Shown: positions 7,945 to 7,961 of the stretch, piece by piece
Layout: every line of letters starts with the position of its first letter
How positions within the stretch are numbered: the stretch's first letter is position 1
Assembly (NCBI GenBank): GCA_964383905.1
Contig: CAYLJO010000268.1
Location: forward strand, 1 to 7,961
DNA: 7,961 nucleotides
Direction: 5' to 3'
Source: CAYLJO01 sp964383905
GTDB lineage: Bacteria; Acidobacteriota; Blastocatellia; Pyrinomonadales; Pyrinomonadaceae
The notes under the pieces: model-generated
Database searches by the model: none
Told to the model about the DNA's origin: nothing
Seen by the model: the letters and a program-made list of their open reading frames with translations, nothing else
Made by a program: the position numbers and the translations under genes

Positions 7945-7961
7945 CCCTAATCGTTGACGGC

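Overview
The window is about 8 kb of high-GC bacterial chromosome, with all recognisable genes on the + strand. The organism is not identifiable with certainty. A soil-type Acidobacteriota (Blastocatellia-like) genome would fit three things: the GC content, the very long secreted PIG-L protein with extra C-terminal domains, and junction repeats that translate as 'HSSFIV' or 'HPSSLIV'. This assignment is inference from general familiarity, not proof.

Layout, left to right. (1) Positions 1-607: a plausible promoter and a small exported cysteine-containing protein of unknown function, in DNA visibly richer in A+T than what follows. (2) Positions 627-4642: a complete three-gene ABC importer in the order substrate-binding protein, ATPase, fused two-domain permease. 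The architecture is that of the Fe3+/thiamine/phosphonate/polyamine-type importers (FbpABC, ThiBPQ and relatives). The binding protein lacks the usual adjacent tyrosine pair of ferric-binding proteins at the expected place, so the substrate is left open. (3) Positions 4715-5194: a small unrecognised protein. (4) Positions 5216-7771: an 851-residue secreted PIG-L (LmbE-type) deacetylase with a central Ig-like/NEW3-like part and a C-terminal glutamine-amidotransferase-like fold. (5) Positions 7768-7961: a 58-codon ORF, overlapping the PIG-L stop in an ATGA junction, in A+T-rich DNA that also holds an inverted repeat and a motif resembling an insertion-sequence end.

The ABC genes are tightly packed. 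ATPase and permease overlap by 4 bases (ATGA), with a good Shine-Dalgarno sequence inside the ATPase gene, so they are very likely translationally coupled. The small gene and the PIG-L gene are only about 20 bases apart and may be co-transcribed.

The most unusual signal is a heptanucleotide-type repeat (heptads of the form TTCATCN, TTCCGCN, TTCATCN). It appears at the two internal junctions of the ABC transporter operon and at its 3' end, twice in + orientation and once inverted. One copy is joined to a GC-rich imperfect hairpin. These repeats are read in frame and supply the first about 42 residues of the permease, its last residues, and a possible N-terminal extension of the ATPase. I see no CRISPR array, tRNA, rRNA or complete mobile element. 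Apart from the repeat/gene-terminus mosaic, the window looks like ordinary transport and secreted-enzyme genes, and I do not see convincing evidence for a novel multi-gene system.
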